From contig NZ_FNTD01000004.1 of assembly GCF_900104815.1 (NCBI RefSeq), positions 6,757,001 to 6,821,000 of the forward strand: a DNA stretch of 64,000 nt, written 5' to 3'. Under the pieces are notes generated by a model. It saw only the letters and a program-made list of their open reading frames with translations, was not told the DNA's origin and did not search any database. The stretch is from Streptomyces misionensis (lineage in GTDB: Bacteria > Actinomycetota > Actinomycetes > Streptomycetales > Streptomycetaceae). Each line of letters opens with the position of its first letter. Position 1 is the first letter of the stretch. Below are positions 16,919 to 24,625 of the stretch, one piece after another. Both the position numbers and the translations under genes were made by a program.

Positions 16919-16952
16919 CCGGTGCCGGACCGGGTGGGCGGTCCGGCACCGG
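16919..16952 (-). terminator. Terminator of the Nudix-like gene
   Basis: CCGGTGCCGGACCG (16919-16932) and CGGTCCGGCACCGG (16939-16952) are perfect 14-base arms around GGTGGG, just past the minus-strand stop at 16958. Confidence 0.8.
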
Positions 16953-16957
16953 TGGTG

Positions 16958-17494
16958 TCAGAAGGCCAGGCCCACGTGGGCCAGGGCCTGCTTCAGCAGT
17001 ACGCCGTGGCCGCCCGGCATCTCGTTCTGCACGGCGGCCGACGCGGCCTCCTGGGGGCTGAACCACACCAGGTCCAGGGCGTCCTGACGCGGACGGCAGT
17101 CACCGGTGACGGGGACCACGTAGGCGAGGGACACCGCGTGCTGACGCGGGTCGTGGTACGGCGTGATACCGGCCGTCGGGAAGTACTCGGCGACCGTGAA
17201 CGGCTGGAGCGAGGCGGGCACCCGGGGCAGGGCCACCGGGCCGAGGTCCTTCTCCAGATGGCGCAGCAGCGCGTCACGGACCCGCTCGTGGTGCAGCACC
17301 CGCCCGGAGACCAGGGTCCGGCTGACCGTACCGTCCGGGCCGATGCGCAACAGCAGCCCGATGCTGGTGACTTCGCCGCTGTCGTCCACCCGTACGGGCA
17401 CGGCCTCGACATACAGGATCGGCATCCGGGCCCTGGCCATCTCCAGCTCGTCCGTGGTCAGCCAGCCGGGTGTGGTCTCGGTCATGTCAGACAT
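16958..17494 (-). CDS. DUF4916 / Nudix-fold family protein
   Basis: 178 aa from the ATG at 17494 (MSDMTETTPGWLTTDELEMARARMPILYVEAVPVRVD); an ATG 3 codons later is also possible. The pattern GWLTTDELE, PILYVEAVPVRVDDSGEVTSIGLLLR, GRVLHHERVRDALLRHLEKDLG and QHAVSLAYVVPVTGD is the actinobacterial DUF4916 family with a Nudix-like fold. The full GX5EX7REUXEEXGU Nudix box is not evident (only GRVLHHERVRDALLRHLEKDLG), so hydrolase activity is uncertain. It is followed by a strong terminator. The start lies 8 bases past the stop of the upstream amidohydrolase gene, so it may be the last gene of that operon. Confidence 0.8.
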   Translation of the reverse strand: MSDMTETTPGWLTTDELEMARARMPILYVEAVPVRVDDSGEVTSIGLLLRIGPDGTVSRTLVSGRVLHHERVRDALLRHLEKDLGPVALPRVPASLQPFTVAEYFPTAGITPYHDPRQHAVSLAYVVPVTGDCRPRQDALDLVWFSPQEAASAAVQNEMPGGHGVLLKQALAHVGLAF

Positions 17495-17501
17495 TGCTTG
17501 A

Positions 17502-18680
17502 TCATACTTTCCGGGTGGGGCGGCCGCGGGGATCGCGGACCGGTTCGGACACGGGTGGTCCATAGATCCTGCGGGCGTTGTCGCGGCCCGTCCAGGTCGC
17601 GATCCGCAGGGCGTCTGGCAGGGTCAACTCGTCGGCGTCCACCCGGCTTTGCAGCAACTCGGCTAGGCCCAGGCGGAAGCAGAGGGCGCCCAGGTGGTGG
17701 AATTCGGCCAGCCCGTACGCGTCGGAGCTGTACAGCAGTTTGCGGAACGGGGTGATCTCCAGGGCCTCTTCCAGCACCGCCCGGGCCCGCGCCGGACCGG
17801 TGTGGTGCAGGGCCAGCCCCACGTCCAGGTACACCCGCTCGAACACCGCGGCCAGGTAAGCGGCTTGACGCTGGTACGGCCAGCAGTGAAGCAGCAGGAC
17901 GGGGATGGTGCCGGCGACGCGGTGCAGCCAGTCGGTGAGCAGCGCGGGGTCCGCCCGGTGCAGCCGTACGTCCGCGTCGCCGAACCCGGTGTGCAGTTGC
18001 AGGGGCAGACCCAGGTCGACGGCGGTCCACAGCAGGTGACGGACCAGGACCGGGTCCGCCAGCCGGCCACCGCCGGCGGCGAGCCAGCGGCCGGCGGCGA
18101 CGGTCACCTCCGCGTCCGCGGGCCGCCGGGGATCGAGGGCGAACCCGGTGCGGTAGGCGGCGACCGACTTCACCGCCACCACTCCCGGCCGCCGCACCGC
18201 CGCCTCGGCCGCCGCGCGGAGGGCGGCCGCGTACTCGCCGGCCTCCACGCCCCGCGCGGCCACCGCCTCCGCGAGCTGCTCCAGCCGAACCACCTCGCAC
18301 GCCACCGCGCCCGCCGCGCGGGCCAGTTCGGCGGGGGAGGTGACGGGGTGCGGGGCGTAGCCGGTGTCCACGCAGAACGTCCCGACGCCCGCGGCGGACA
18401 GGAACCGCCGGTTCACCTCCTGCCCGCCGAGCGCCGTGCGCCGGGCCACGTAGGCGTCCGGCGGCGCGTGCCGGGGGAGGTCCAGCAGGGGTGCCGAGTG
18501 CCGTCGTACGGCGATGCCCACCGGGCTGTCGAAGGGCGAGACGCCGGGCCAGGCCGCGCCCTCGGTGAGCAGGGACTCGAACTCGTGGAAGGCGAGGTCG
18601 GCGGTCACCGCGCCGTGGCAGTGGTGGTCCACCAGCTCCAGCTCGGCCAGCGCCTCGTGGACCGGCCCGGTGGGCGCCAT
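17502..18680 (-). CDS. Amidohydrolase, FluG N-terminal-like
   Basis: 392 aa; the ATG at 18680 (MAPTGPVHEAL) is 2 bases after the stop of the glutamine-synthetase-like gene. Metal-binding amidohydrolase (TIM barrel) motifs: LVDHHCHGAV at the N-terminus, LQLHTGFGD and LLLHCWPYQRQ in the middle, LLYSSDAYG near the end. This matches the N-terminal half of fungal FluG; the C-terminal half of FluG is a glutamine-synthetase-like domain, here encoded by the neighbouring gene. The pair probably makes and/or hydrolyses a gamma-glutamyl amide. The substrate cannot be read from sequence. Confidence 0.85.
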   Translation of the reverse strand: MAPTGPVHEALAELELVDHHCHGAVTADLAFHEFESLLTEGAAWPGVSPFDSPVGIAVRRHSAPLLDLPRHAPPDAYVARRTALGGQEVNRRFLSAAGVGTFCVDTGYAPHPVTSPAELARAAGAVACEVVRLEQLAEAVAARGVEAGEYAAALRAAAEAAVRRPGVVAVKSVAAYRTGFALDPRRPADAEVTVAAGRWLAAGGGRLADPVLVRHLLWTAVDLGLPLQLHTGFGDADVRLHRADPALLTDWLHRVAGTIPVLLLHCWPYQRQAAYLAAVFERVYLDVGLALHHTGPARARAVLEEALEITPFRKLLYSSDAYGLAEFHHLGALCFRLGLAELLQSRVDADELTLPDALRIATWTGRDNARRIYGPPVSEPVRDPRGRPTRKV

Positions 18681-18682
18681 GC

Positions 18683-20086
18683 TCAGTACGTCCAGCGGTA
18701 GGCCGCCGCCACCTGAGCGTCGTCCAGGCCCTCGACGGCCGCCGCCTCGCCGAGCCGCACGGCGCTCACCGCGTCCGCGAGGACCGGTCCGAGCGCGGCC
18801 CGCAGCACCTCGTCGCCGCGGAACTCCCGCACCGCCTCGGGCAGCGACGCGGGCAGCCGCCGCACCCCGAGCGCCGCCGCCTCGTCCGCGCCGTAGCGGG
18901 CCGGGTCGCCGGTGATCTCCTCGGGGAGCCGCAGACCGGCCGCGAGTCCGTCGAGTCCGGCGGCGAGCAGACAGCCGAGCGCCAGATGCGGGTTGGCGGC
19001 CAGGTCGACCGGCTTCACCTCCAGGTTGGCGTCCTGGTGCCGGCGGCCCGTGGTGCCGGTGACCAGGCGCAGCGCCGCCTCCCGGGTCTCGCGGCCCCAC
19101 GCCGTGAACACCCCCGCCCACTGGGAGGGGCGCAGCCGCAGATAGCTGGCCGGGCTGGGCGCGGTGACCGCCGTCAGCGCGGGCAGCCGGGCGAGGACGC
19201 CGGCCGCGAAGGACTCCGCGTCGGGCGTCAGGCCGTACCGGCCCTCGCCGCCCGCGTGCAGGTTCACCCCGTCGCGCCAGCAGGACAGGTGCACATGGCC
19301 GCCGTTGCCGACGCTCCCGGCGAGGACCGCCGGGGAGAACGACACCCGCAGGCCGTGCCGCCCGGCCACCGCCCGGATCGTCTGCCGCACCAGCAGGCTG
19401 CGGTCGGCCGCCGCCACCGGGTCCAGCGCGCCCGTGGACAGCTCGAACTGCCCGGCCGCGTACTCGGGGTGGACCTGGTCGACGTCCACGCCCTGGGCGG
19501 CGAGCGCGGCCAGCAGGTCGGCGAGGCAGTCGCTCAGTTCCACCTGCCGGATCGCGCCGTACGCCGGTCCGGACACCGCCGGCACGAACTCCCCGGCGGG
19601 CGCCGAGCCGAGCCCGAGCGCCCACTCGACCTCGATCGCCGCCTTGAAGCCGAGCCCGTGCCGCTCGGCCGCCTCCGCGACGGTACGGCGCAGGAAGGTG
19701 CGGGCGCAGCCGGGGTGCCGGTCGCCCTCCTGGGTGATCCGGTCCACCGGCGCCCACGCCCAGCCGGGCTGTCCGGCCAGCACCACCAGGTGGTCGAGGT
19801 CCGGGTAGAGCCGCAGGTCGCCGTCGGGGGAGCCGAGGACGTCGGTGGTGACGACCGAGTCGTCGGCGAGGAAGGTGTCGAACACCGGGGACATCCCGAC
19901 GCCCCAGGAGACGGCGGCCTCCAGCCGGGCCGTCGGGATCGTCTTCACCCGGGTGACGCCGGCCGTGTCCACATAGGCCAGGACGATGCCGCGCACCCCC
20001 TGGGCGGTGAGGGCGGCGGTGAGCGGGGCGACCCGGCACAGATCGGCGGGGCGCCCGCCGGGCACGGGGTCGGCAAGCGTGGTCAT
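18683..20086 (-). CDS. Glutamine-synthetase-like ligase (FluG C-terminal / GlnA3-4 type)
   Basis: 467 aa, ATG at 20086. GS-fold motifs: AYVDTAGVTRVKTIP (beta-grasp), FKAAIEVEWAL (metal-binding Glu), QFELSTGALDP, GNGGHVHLSCW (conserved His loop), SPASYLRLRPSQW, and HQDANLEVKPVD in place of the usual active-site RxE region. True GSI has NRSASIRIP-type motifs that are absent, so this is more likely a gamma-glutamyl ligase for an amine such as a polyamine or ethanolamine than the ammonium-assimilating enzyme. Translationally linked to the FluG-like amidohydrolase downstream. No nearby regulator. Confidence 0.85.
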   Translation of the reverse strand: MTTLADPVPGGRPADLCRVAPLTAALTAQGVRGIVLAYVDTAGVTRVKTIPTARLEAAVSWGVGMSPVFDTFLADDSVVTTDVLGSPDGDLRLYPDLDHLVVLAGQPGWAWAPVDRITQEGDRHPGCARTFLRRTVAEAAERHGLGFKAAIEVEWALGLGSAPAGEFVPAVSGPAYGAIRQVELSDCLADLLAALAAQGVDVDQVHPEYAAGQFELSTGALDPVAAADRSLLVRQTIRAVAGRHGLRVSFSPAVLAGSVGNGGHVHLSCWRDGVNLHAGGEGRYGLTPDAESFAAGVLARLPALTAVTAPSPASYLRLRPSQWAGVFTAWGRETREAALRLVTGTTGRRHQDANLEVKPVDLAANPHLALGCLLAAGLDGLAAGLRLPEEITGDPARYGADEAAALGVRRLPASLPEAVREFRGDEVLRAALGPVLADAVSAVRLGEAAAVEGLDDAQVAAAYRWTY

Positions 20087-20120
20087 GCGTCTCCTCCGCG
20101 GGCTCGGCCCGTCAGGCGCG

Positions 20121-20930
20121 TCAGGGTTTCACGGCGACCGCGCCGAGCTGCGGCACGGCTTCGGCGCCCGGGCCGGCGCGCCACTGGGAGCAGGGCACCA
20201 GGCCCGGTTCCACCACGTCGAGGCCGTCCAGGAAGGAGGCGATCTCGGCGCGGCCGCGGGCGGTGATCGGCGGGGTGGCGTGGGCGTTCCAGAACTCCAT
20301 CGCGGCGGCGTTGCCCTCGCCGCCCGCCCCGGGGTCGGTGGTGGGGTGGGTGAGCACCAGATGGCTGCCGGAGGGCAGCGCCGCCATCAGCCGCCGCACG
20401 ATGTCCCGGGCCTCGTCGGCGTCCAGGACGAAGTTCAGGATGCCCAGCATCATCAGCGCGACCGGCCGGTCCAGGTCCAGGGTGTCGGCGGCGCGCCGGA
20501 GGATGGCGTCCGGGTCGTGCACATCGGCGTCCACGTAGTCCGTGACGCCCTCGGGGGAGCTGGTCAGCAGCGAGCGGGCGTGCACCAGCACGATCGGATC
20601 GTTGTCGACGTACACCACCCGCGCCTCGGGGGCGATGCGCTGCGCGATCTCGTGGGTGTTCTCCACGGTGGGCAGGCCGGTGCCCACGTCCAGGAACTGC
20701 CGCACGCCCTGCTCGGCGGTGACGAAGCGCACCGCCCGCGCCAGGAACTCCCGGTCCGCGCGGGCCACTTCCCGGATCACCGGGAACATCCCGGCGACCT
20801 GGTCGCCGACCCGCTGGTCCACCTCGTAGTGGTCCTTGCCGCCGATCCAGTAGTTCCACACCCGGGCGTTGTGCGCCACGGAGGTGTCCAGCCTCGCCGG
20901 TCCGGCCGTCACGGCGTCACCGTCGGTCAC
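20121..20930 (-). CDS. SAM-dependent methyltransferase, DUF574 / Methyltransf_19 family
   Basis: 269 aa from the GTG at 20930 (VTDGDAVTAGPARLDTSVAHNARVWNYWIGGKDHYEVD), which has GAGAGGGG 8 bases upstream; an in-frame ATG at 20969 would add 13 residues. The opening RVWNYWIGGKDHYEVDQ, FLDVGTGLPTVENTHE (SAM-binding loop), VYVDNDPIVLVHAR and LMMLGILNFV define this Streptomyces-expanded family, related to Rossmann methyltransferases of unknown substrate. It follows the glutamine-synthetase-like gene's start region on the same strand and is divergent from the HAD gene. Confidence 0.88.
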   Translation of the reverse strand: MTDGDAVTAGPARLDTSVAHNARVWNYWIGGKDHYEVDQRVGDQVAGMFPVIREVARADREFLARAVRFVTAEQGVRQFLDVGTGLPTVENTHEIAQRIAPEARVVYVDNDPIVLVHARSLLTSSPEGVTDYVDADVHDPDAILRRAADTLDLDRPVALMMLGILNFVLDADEARDIVRRLMAALPSGSHLVLTHPTTDPGAGGEGNAAAMEFWNAHATPPITARGRAEIASFLDGLDVVEPGLVPCSQWRAGPGAEAVPQLGAVAVKP

Positions 20931-21094
20931 GTCACTCGCCCCTCTCCCGTGCGGATGGCCCGCCGTCATTGTGCCGTTTGGTGATCGCCCTGTCCCGGGA
21001 TCCGCGCACGGTCGGCGGTTCGGGGCAGCCGGAGGACGTTCCGCCCCATGGGGGACACTGGGTGGGTACCCTGACCCCCGCCCGGAAGCAGGCC

Positions 21095-21949
21095 ATGCCC
21101 GTCACGCCCACGCCCCTCCTCGACATCCCCGGTCTGCCCGCCGGTCCCGTGGACATCCGCCTCGTCGTCACCGACATGGACGGGACCCTGCTGGACGACG
21201 CCAAACGGATACCGGACGGCCTGTGGCCGATGCTCGCCGAGCTGCGCCGGCGCGGGGTGCTGTTCAGCCCGGCGAGCGGGCGCCAGTACGCCACGCTCGT
21301 ACGGCAGTTCGAGGACGTCGCCGACGGCATGGTGTTCATCGCGGAGAACGGCACCTATGTCGTGCGCGACGGCGCCGAGCTGAGCTCGGACCCCCTGGAC
21401 CGCTCCGTCGCGGCCGGGGTCGCCCGGGCGGTACGGCGGCTCGGCGCGGACGGCGGCGACGCGGGCGCCGTCGTCTGCGGCAAGCGGGCCGCGTACGTGG
21501 AGCGGACCGACGAGGCGTTCCTGGCACAGGTGCGCCGCTACTACGTCGAGCACCGCGTCGTCGACGACGTCACCGCGGTGGACGACGACTTCATCAAGGT
21601 CGCCGTCTTCGACTTCGGCTCCGCCGAACGCTCCACCGCCCCCGCGCTCGCCCCGTTCGCCGACACCCACCAGGTCGTCGTCTCCGGCGAGCACTGGGTG
21701 GACGTGATGAACCGCACCGCGAACAAGGGCACCGCCCTGCGGGGGCTCCAGCGCGCCCTCGGCATCACCCCGGCCCAGACCATGGTCTTCGGCGACTACC
21801 TCAACGACCTCGAGATGCTCGACGCCGCCGACTGGTCCTTCGCCATGTCCAACGCCCACCCGGAGGTCATCCGCCGGGCCCGCCACCTGGCGCCGTCGAA
21901 CAACGACAACGGGGTGCTGCGGACGATCGCCCGGGTGCTGGGGCTGTAA
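21095..21949 (+). CDS. Cof-type HAD-superfamily phosphatase
   Basis: 284 aa from the ATG at 21095 (MPVTPTPLLDIPG). HAD motif I DMDGTLLDD (nucleophile D27, D29), motif II FSPASGRQY, motif III K in MNRTANKGTALRGLQ, motif IV FGDYLNDLEML. The C2-type cap and C-terminal layout fit the Cof/YbjI group, which dephosphorylates sugar phosphates and related metabolites with broad range. Single gene, no clear partner. Confidence 0.9.
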   Translation: MPVTPTPLLDIPGLPAGPVDIRLVVTDMDGTLLDDAKRIPDGLWPMLAELRRRGVLFSPASGRQYATLVRQFEDVADGMVFIAENGTYVVRDGAELSSDPLDRSVAAGVARAVRRLGADGGDAGAVVCGKRAAYVERTDEAFLAQVRRYYVEHRVVDDVTAVDDDFIKVAVFDFGSAERSTAPALAPFADTHQVVVSGEHWVDVMNRTANKGTALRGLQRALGITPAQTMVFGDYLNDLEMLDAADWSFAMSNAHPEVIRRARHLAPSNNDNGVLRTIARVLGL

Positions 21950-22053
21950 GCGGCGGCGCGTCCGCCGGCGTCGAGGGGGGTGCGCGTCGATACGGGAGGC
22001 GACCGGGTCGAGGCGTAGGCGGCGGCCGTGATCGCGGCGGCCGCGGGGCGTGG

Positions 22054-22701
22054 TCACGACGCCCGTTGCAGGCAGTCCTCCGCCACGCCCTTGTCGAGCG
22101 CCGCCCGTACCAACGCGGCGGCGAGGACGGCGGGTTCGGTGTCTCCCGCCAGTTTCGTCAGCTTGGCGGGGTCCTTCGGCAGACCGAGGCGTTCGGCGCC
22201 GGAGAGGGCCTTGCCGTCCAGGTACGGGCCCAGCTCCCGCCAGACGCGCTGGGCCTCGCGCAGGAAGATGTCCGCGCCGGCCGGGCCGATGCCGGGCTCC
22301 TCCTGGAGGAGCCGCTTCAGCTTCCCGGTGTCGCCGTGCGCCTCCTCGTGCAGCCGGCGCAGATCGCCGCCCCAGCGCTCGTCCAGCTGCTCGGCGCCGT
22401 CCCCCAGCTGGGTCGCCGTGCGCTCGTCGTAGCGCCGGTAGCCGCCCCGGCCCAGCGCGTCGACCCGCTGCTGCCAGTCCGCGTCGGCCATCCGGCGCGG
22501 ACTGTCGAGCCGGTCCTCGTGCAGGGCGCGGGCGGCGGCCACCGCCACCGAGGCCCGGATCCTGGCGCTGAGCAGGAGCGACAGCACCAGCAGCCGGTAC
22601 AGCGGCTGCGGGGTGTCCGCGAGCCGGATGCCCGCCTCCTCGGCGTAGGTCCGCCCGTACGCGGACACCAGCTCCCGCACCACCCGCTCGTCGCGGTTCA
22701 C
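22054..22701 (-). CDS. Helix-hairpin-helix (endonuclease III-like) protein
   Basis: 215 aa from the GTG at 22701 (VNRDERVVRELVSAYGRTY), which overlaps the upstream stop in a GTGA, showing translational coupling to DUF3140. The layout PLYRLLVLSLLLSARIRASVAVAAARAL, ... LLQEEPGIGPAGADIFLREAQRVW contains a hairpin-helix-hairpin (PGIGPAGA) as in HhH-GPD DNA glycosylases. The catalytic Lys and iron-sulfur cysteines of endonuclease III were not found, so glycosylase activity is uncertain. Probable DNA-binding or repair role. Confidence 0.75.
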   Translation of the reverse strand: MNRDERVVRELVSAYGRTYAEEAGIRLADTPQPLYRLLVLSLLLSARIRASVAVAAARALHEDRLDSPRRMADADWQQRVDALGRGGYRRYDERTATQLGDGAEQLDERWGGDLRRLHEEAHGDTGKLKRLLQEEPGIGPAGADIFLREAQRVWRELGPYLDGKALSGAERLGLPKDPAKLTKLAGDTEPAVLAAALVRAALDKGVAEDCLQRAS

Positions 22702-23048
22702 GGCCCCGGCTTCAGCGGATCGTGGCCCAGCGTCATCAACCGGTGCCTGCGGCGGGTGTCCTCCGGCGCCCGCTCGGGCTCCGGCTCGTTCTCCATGTCC
22801 ACCAGGTCGCCGACGGTGTCGACGACCTCGTACATCACCCGGACGTCGTCCTCGGTGAGGTCGGTGCGGCGCTTCTGGAGGATCGCGAGGACATGCCGCC
22901 CGGTCTCGGTGCCGGCCTGGTCGGGCAGCGGCTCCGCCGCCACCTCGGCGTCCCGGACCCTGAGCCAGGCCGCGAGTTCCGCCGAGGTCATGTTGACCAC
23001 GCGGTGGAAATCCTCCCACAGCGCCTCGGTCTCCAGGGCGTCGGCCAT
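22698..23048 (-). CDS. DUF3140 domain protein
   Basis: 116 aa, ATG at 23048 with GGGGAG 5 bases upstream. Signature EALWEDFHRVVNMTSAELAAWLRV, GRHVLAILQKRRTDLTEDDVRVMYEVVDTVGDLV: the DUF3140 family of small, mostly helical actinobacterial proteins of unknown function. Acidic C-terminal stretch (ENEPEPERAPED). Overlaps the HhH gene by 4 bases and follows dps by 43 bases, so the three may be a stress or DNA-protection operon; that is inference from context. Confidence 0.85.
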   Translation of the reverse strand: MADALETEALWEDFHRVVNMTSAELAAWLRVRDAEVAAEPLPDQAGTETGRHVLAILQKRRTDLTEDDVRVMYEVVDTVGDLVDMENEPEPERAPEDTRRRHRLMTLGHDPLKPGP

Positions 23049-23091
23049 TGGGGCTCCCCTTCCGTACGAGAACTGTCGGTGGCGAGATCCG

Positions 23092-23568
23092 TCAGCGCGG
23101 GTGGTTCTCCGCCTCGAACATCCAGCGCTCCTTCTCCAGATCGGCGGTGATGCCGATCAGCAGGTCCTGGGTCACCGGGTCCGCCTCCTCGGTCGCCGCG
23201 ATCCGCTCGCGCAGCCGGCCGATGGCCGCCTCCAGCGCCGACACCATCAGCTCGACCACCTCGGTGTCGCGCAGCCAGCCCTCCTTCGCGCCGGGCAGCG
23301 CGAACGTGGCCGCGATCGTCTCGGGCCGGCCGTCCGGCGGCACGCCCAGCGCGGCGGCGCGCTCGGCGACCGTGTCGGAGTGGGTGCGCGCCGTCGCGAC
23401 CACCTCGTCCAGCTGGAGGTGGATCGAGCGGAACCGGGGGCCGACGATGTTCCAGTGCGCCTGCTTCCCGACCAGCGACAGGCCGAGCAGATCGACCAGC
23501 GTGTCCTGGAGCGCGGCCCCGGTGACCCCGAGCGCCTTCTCGGACAGCGTGCTCTTCACCACGGTCAT
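23092..23568 (-). CDS. dps: Dps-family DNA-protection / ferritin-like protein
   Basis: 158 aa, ATG at 23568. All Dps ferroxidase ligands are present with canonical spacing: H38 and H50 (KQAHWNIVGPRFRSIH), D54, D65 and E69. Dodecameric Dps proteins oxidise Fe(II) with peroxide and shield DNA in stationary phase. No lysine-rich N-terminal tail, so DNA binding may be weak. A large nested dyad (23581-23637) lies directly upstream and is a candidate operator. DUF3140 and HhH genes follow on the same strand. Confidence 0.93.
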   Translation of the reverse strand: MTVVKSTLSEKALGVTGAALQDTLVDLLGLSLVGKQAHWNIVGPRFRSIHLQLDEVVATARTHSDTVAERAAALGVPPDGRPETIAATFALPGAKEGWLRDTEVVELMVSALEAAIGRLRERIAATEEADPVTQDLLIGITADLEKERWMFEAENHPR

Positions 23569-23580
23569 GGTGCCTGCGTC

Positions 23581-23637
23581 CCCTTTCGTCAGCGTCGTAC
23601 GGCTTTCGAATCCTCCGTACGATCTCGTCCGAAAGGG
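23581..23637 (-). promoter_or_regulatory. Nested inverted repeats upstream of dps
   Basis: Inner arms TCGTACGG (23595-23602) and CCGTACGA (23615-23622) around a 12-base spacer with TTCGAA at its centre; outer arms CCCTTTCG (23581-23588) and CGAAAGGG (23630-23637). All share nearly the same centre. It begins 13 bases from the dps start codon, so binding would affect transcription or translation of dps. Confidence 0.5.
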
Positions 23638-23673
23638 CGGGTGCCCAGCGTCGGCGCGCGCAAACAGCCCAGC

Positions 23674-24483
23674 TCAGCGGGGCAGTACCCGGTCCAGGAA
23701 GCGGACGGTCTCGGCGAAGGCCTCGTCCTTCACCGTCTCGTGGAACACCTCGTGCCGCGCCCCGGGGAAGATCCGCTCGGTCAGATCGCCGCCGCTGAGC
23801 CGCTCGACGCCAGTCCGGCTGCCGGGCAGCGGCACCAGCCGGTCGTCGTCCCCGTGCAGCCACAGCAGCGGCAGTCCGGGCACGGCACCGGCCTCGGCGA
23901 CGGCGTCCAGGGCCTGGACGAACGCCTGGAGGGTGGGCCGCTTCATCGGGCCGTGCCAGACCAGTGGATCGGCGGCGTACGCGGCGCCCACCGCCGGGTC
24001 GCGGGAGAGCGCGGACGGGCTGACCGGGGTGTCCGGGATCTCCGGCAGCGCCAGCAGCCGCCCCGGCAGCTCCCAGGCGCCGATCACCGGCCCGGACAGG
24101 ATCAGCGCGCGCAGCCGCGCGCCGTACCGCTGGGCGTAGCGGGCCGCGATCAGCCCGCCCATGGAGTGGCCAACCAGGACCAGCGGCAGCCCCGGATGGG
24201 CGGACTCGGCCAGCTCGGCCACCGCGTGCAGATCGGTGACCACGTCCTCGAAGTCCTCGATCAGCACCCGCTCGCCGGCCGACCGGCCGTGCCCCATGTG
24301 GTCGGGCGCGTACACGGCGGCTCCGTGTCCGGTGAGCACCGCCGCGAGCGGGTCGTAGCGGCCCGCGTGCTCCCCGTACCCGTGCGCCAGCAGGGCGAGG
24401 AAGCGGGGCGCGGGGTGGGGCCACTCGCGGACGGCCAGCTCCCCACGGGTGCCGTCGAGGGTGTGCGCGCGGACGTGGGGCAT
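23674..24483 (-). CDS. Alpha/beta hydrolase, monoacylglycerol lipase-like
   Basis: 269 aa. Hydrolase fold with oxyanion HG (LAHGYGEHAGRY), nucleophile Ser in VGHSMGGLIAARYA, acid in LWLHGDDDRLVPL and final His in ARHEVFHET. The GEHAGRY and PDHMGHGRS segments are typical of the serine aminopeptidase S33/lysophospholipase group (PldB, monoglyceride lipase). No signal peptide, so it acts in the cytoplasm, probably on acyl-glycerol or similar esters. Divergent from the thiolase gene, which may share regulation. Confidence 0.88.
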   Translation of the reverse strand: MPHVRAHTLDGTRGELAVREWPHPAPRFLALLAHGYGEHAGRYDPLAAVLTGHGAAVYAPDHMGHGRSAGERVLIEDFEDVVTDLHAVAELAESAHPGLPLVLVGHSMGGLIAARYAQRYGARLRALILSGPVIGAWELPGRLLALPEIPDTPVSPSALSRDPAVGAAYAADPLVWHGPMKRPTLQAFVQALDAVAEAGAVPGLPLLWLHGDDDRLVPLPGSRTGVERLSGGDLTERIFPGARHEVFHETVKDEAFAETVRFLDRVLPR

Positions 24484-24522
24484 CTCTCCTCCTGCGGCCT
24501 CGGTAGCTCTCCGGAGGATCTT

Positions 24523-24568
24523 CCCAGGGGGCCGTCCCTGGGTCTATAGTCCAAAACTAGCAGTGCTA
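24523..24568. promoter_or_regulatory. Divergent promoter region with inverted repeats upstream of the thiolase
   Basis: CCCAGGG (24523-24529) and CCCTGGG (24536-24542) form one dyad; TATAGT (24545-24550) is a possible -10; TAGCA-G-TGCTA (24558-24568) is an 11-base palindrome in a locally AT-rich stretch just downstream. The last is well placed to act as an operator for the thiolase/ligase genes. Confidence 0.4.
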
Positions 24569-24625
24569 ATTAAGCGTTGTCCCGGTCGTGCTGATCCACA
24601 GCGTCGTAGGTCAGGAGTCGAACCC

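Larger units (their letters stand above)
16576..16957. other. Intergenic region with direct repeats and hairpins
   Basis: 382 bases without a convincing gene. It holds the direct repeats at 16670-16688, a small hairpin ACCCCT-GGTCAG-AGGGGT (16701-16718) and the terminator at 16919-16952. Confidence 0.5.
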
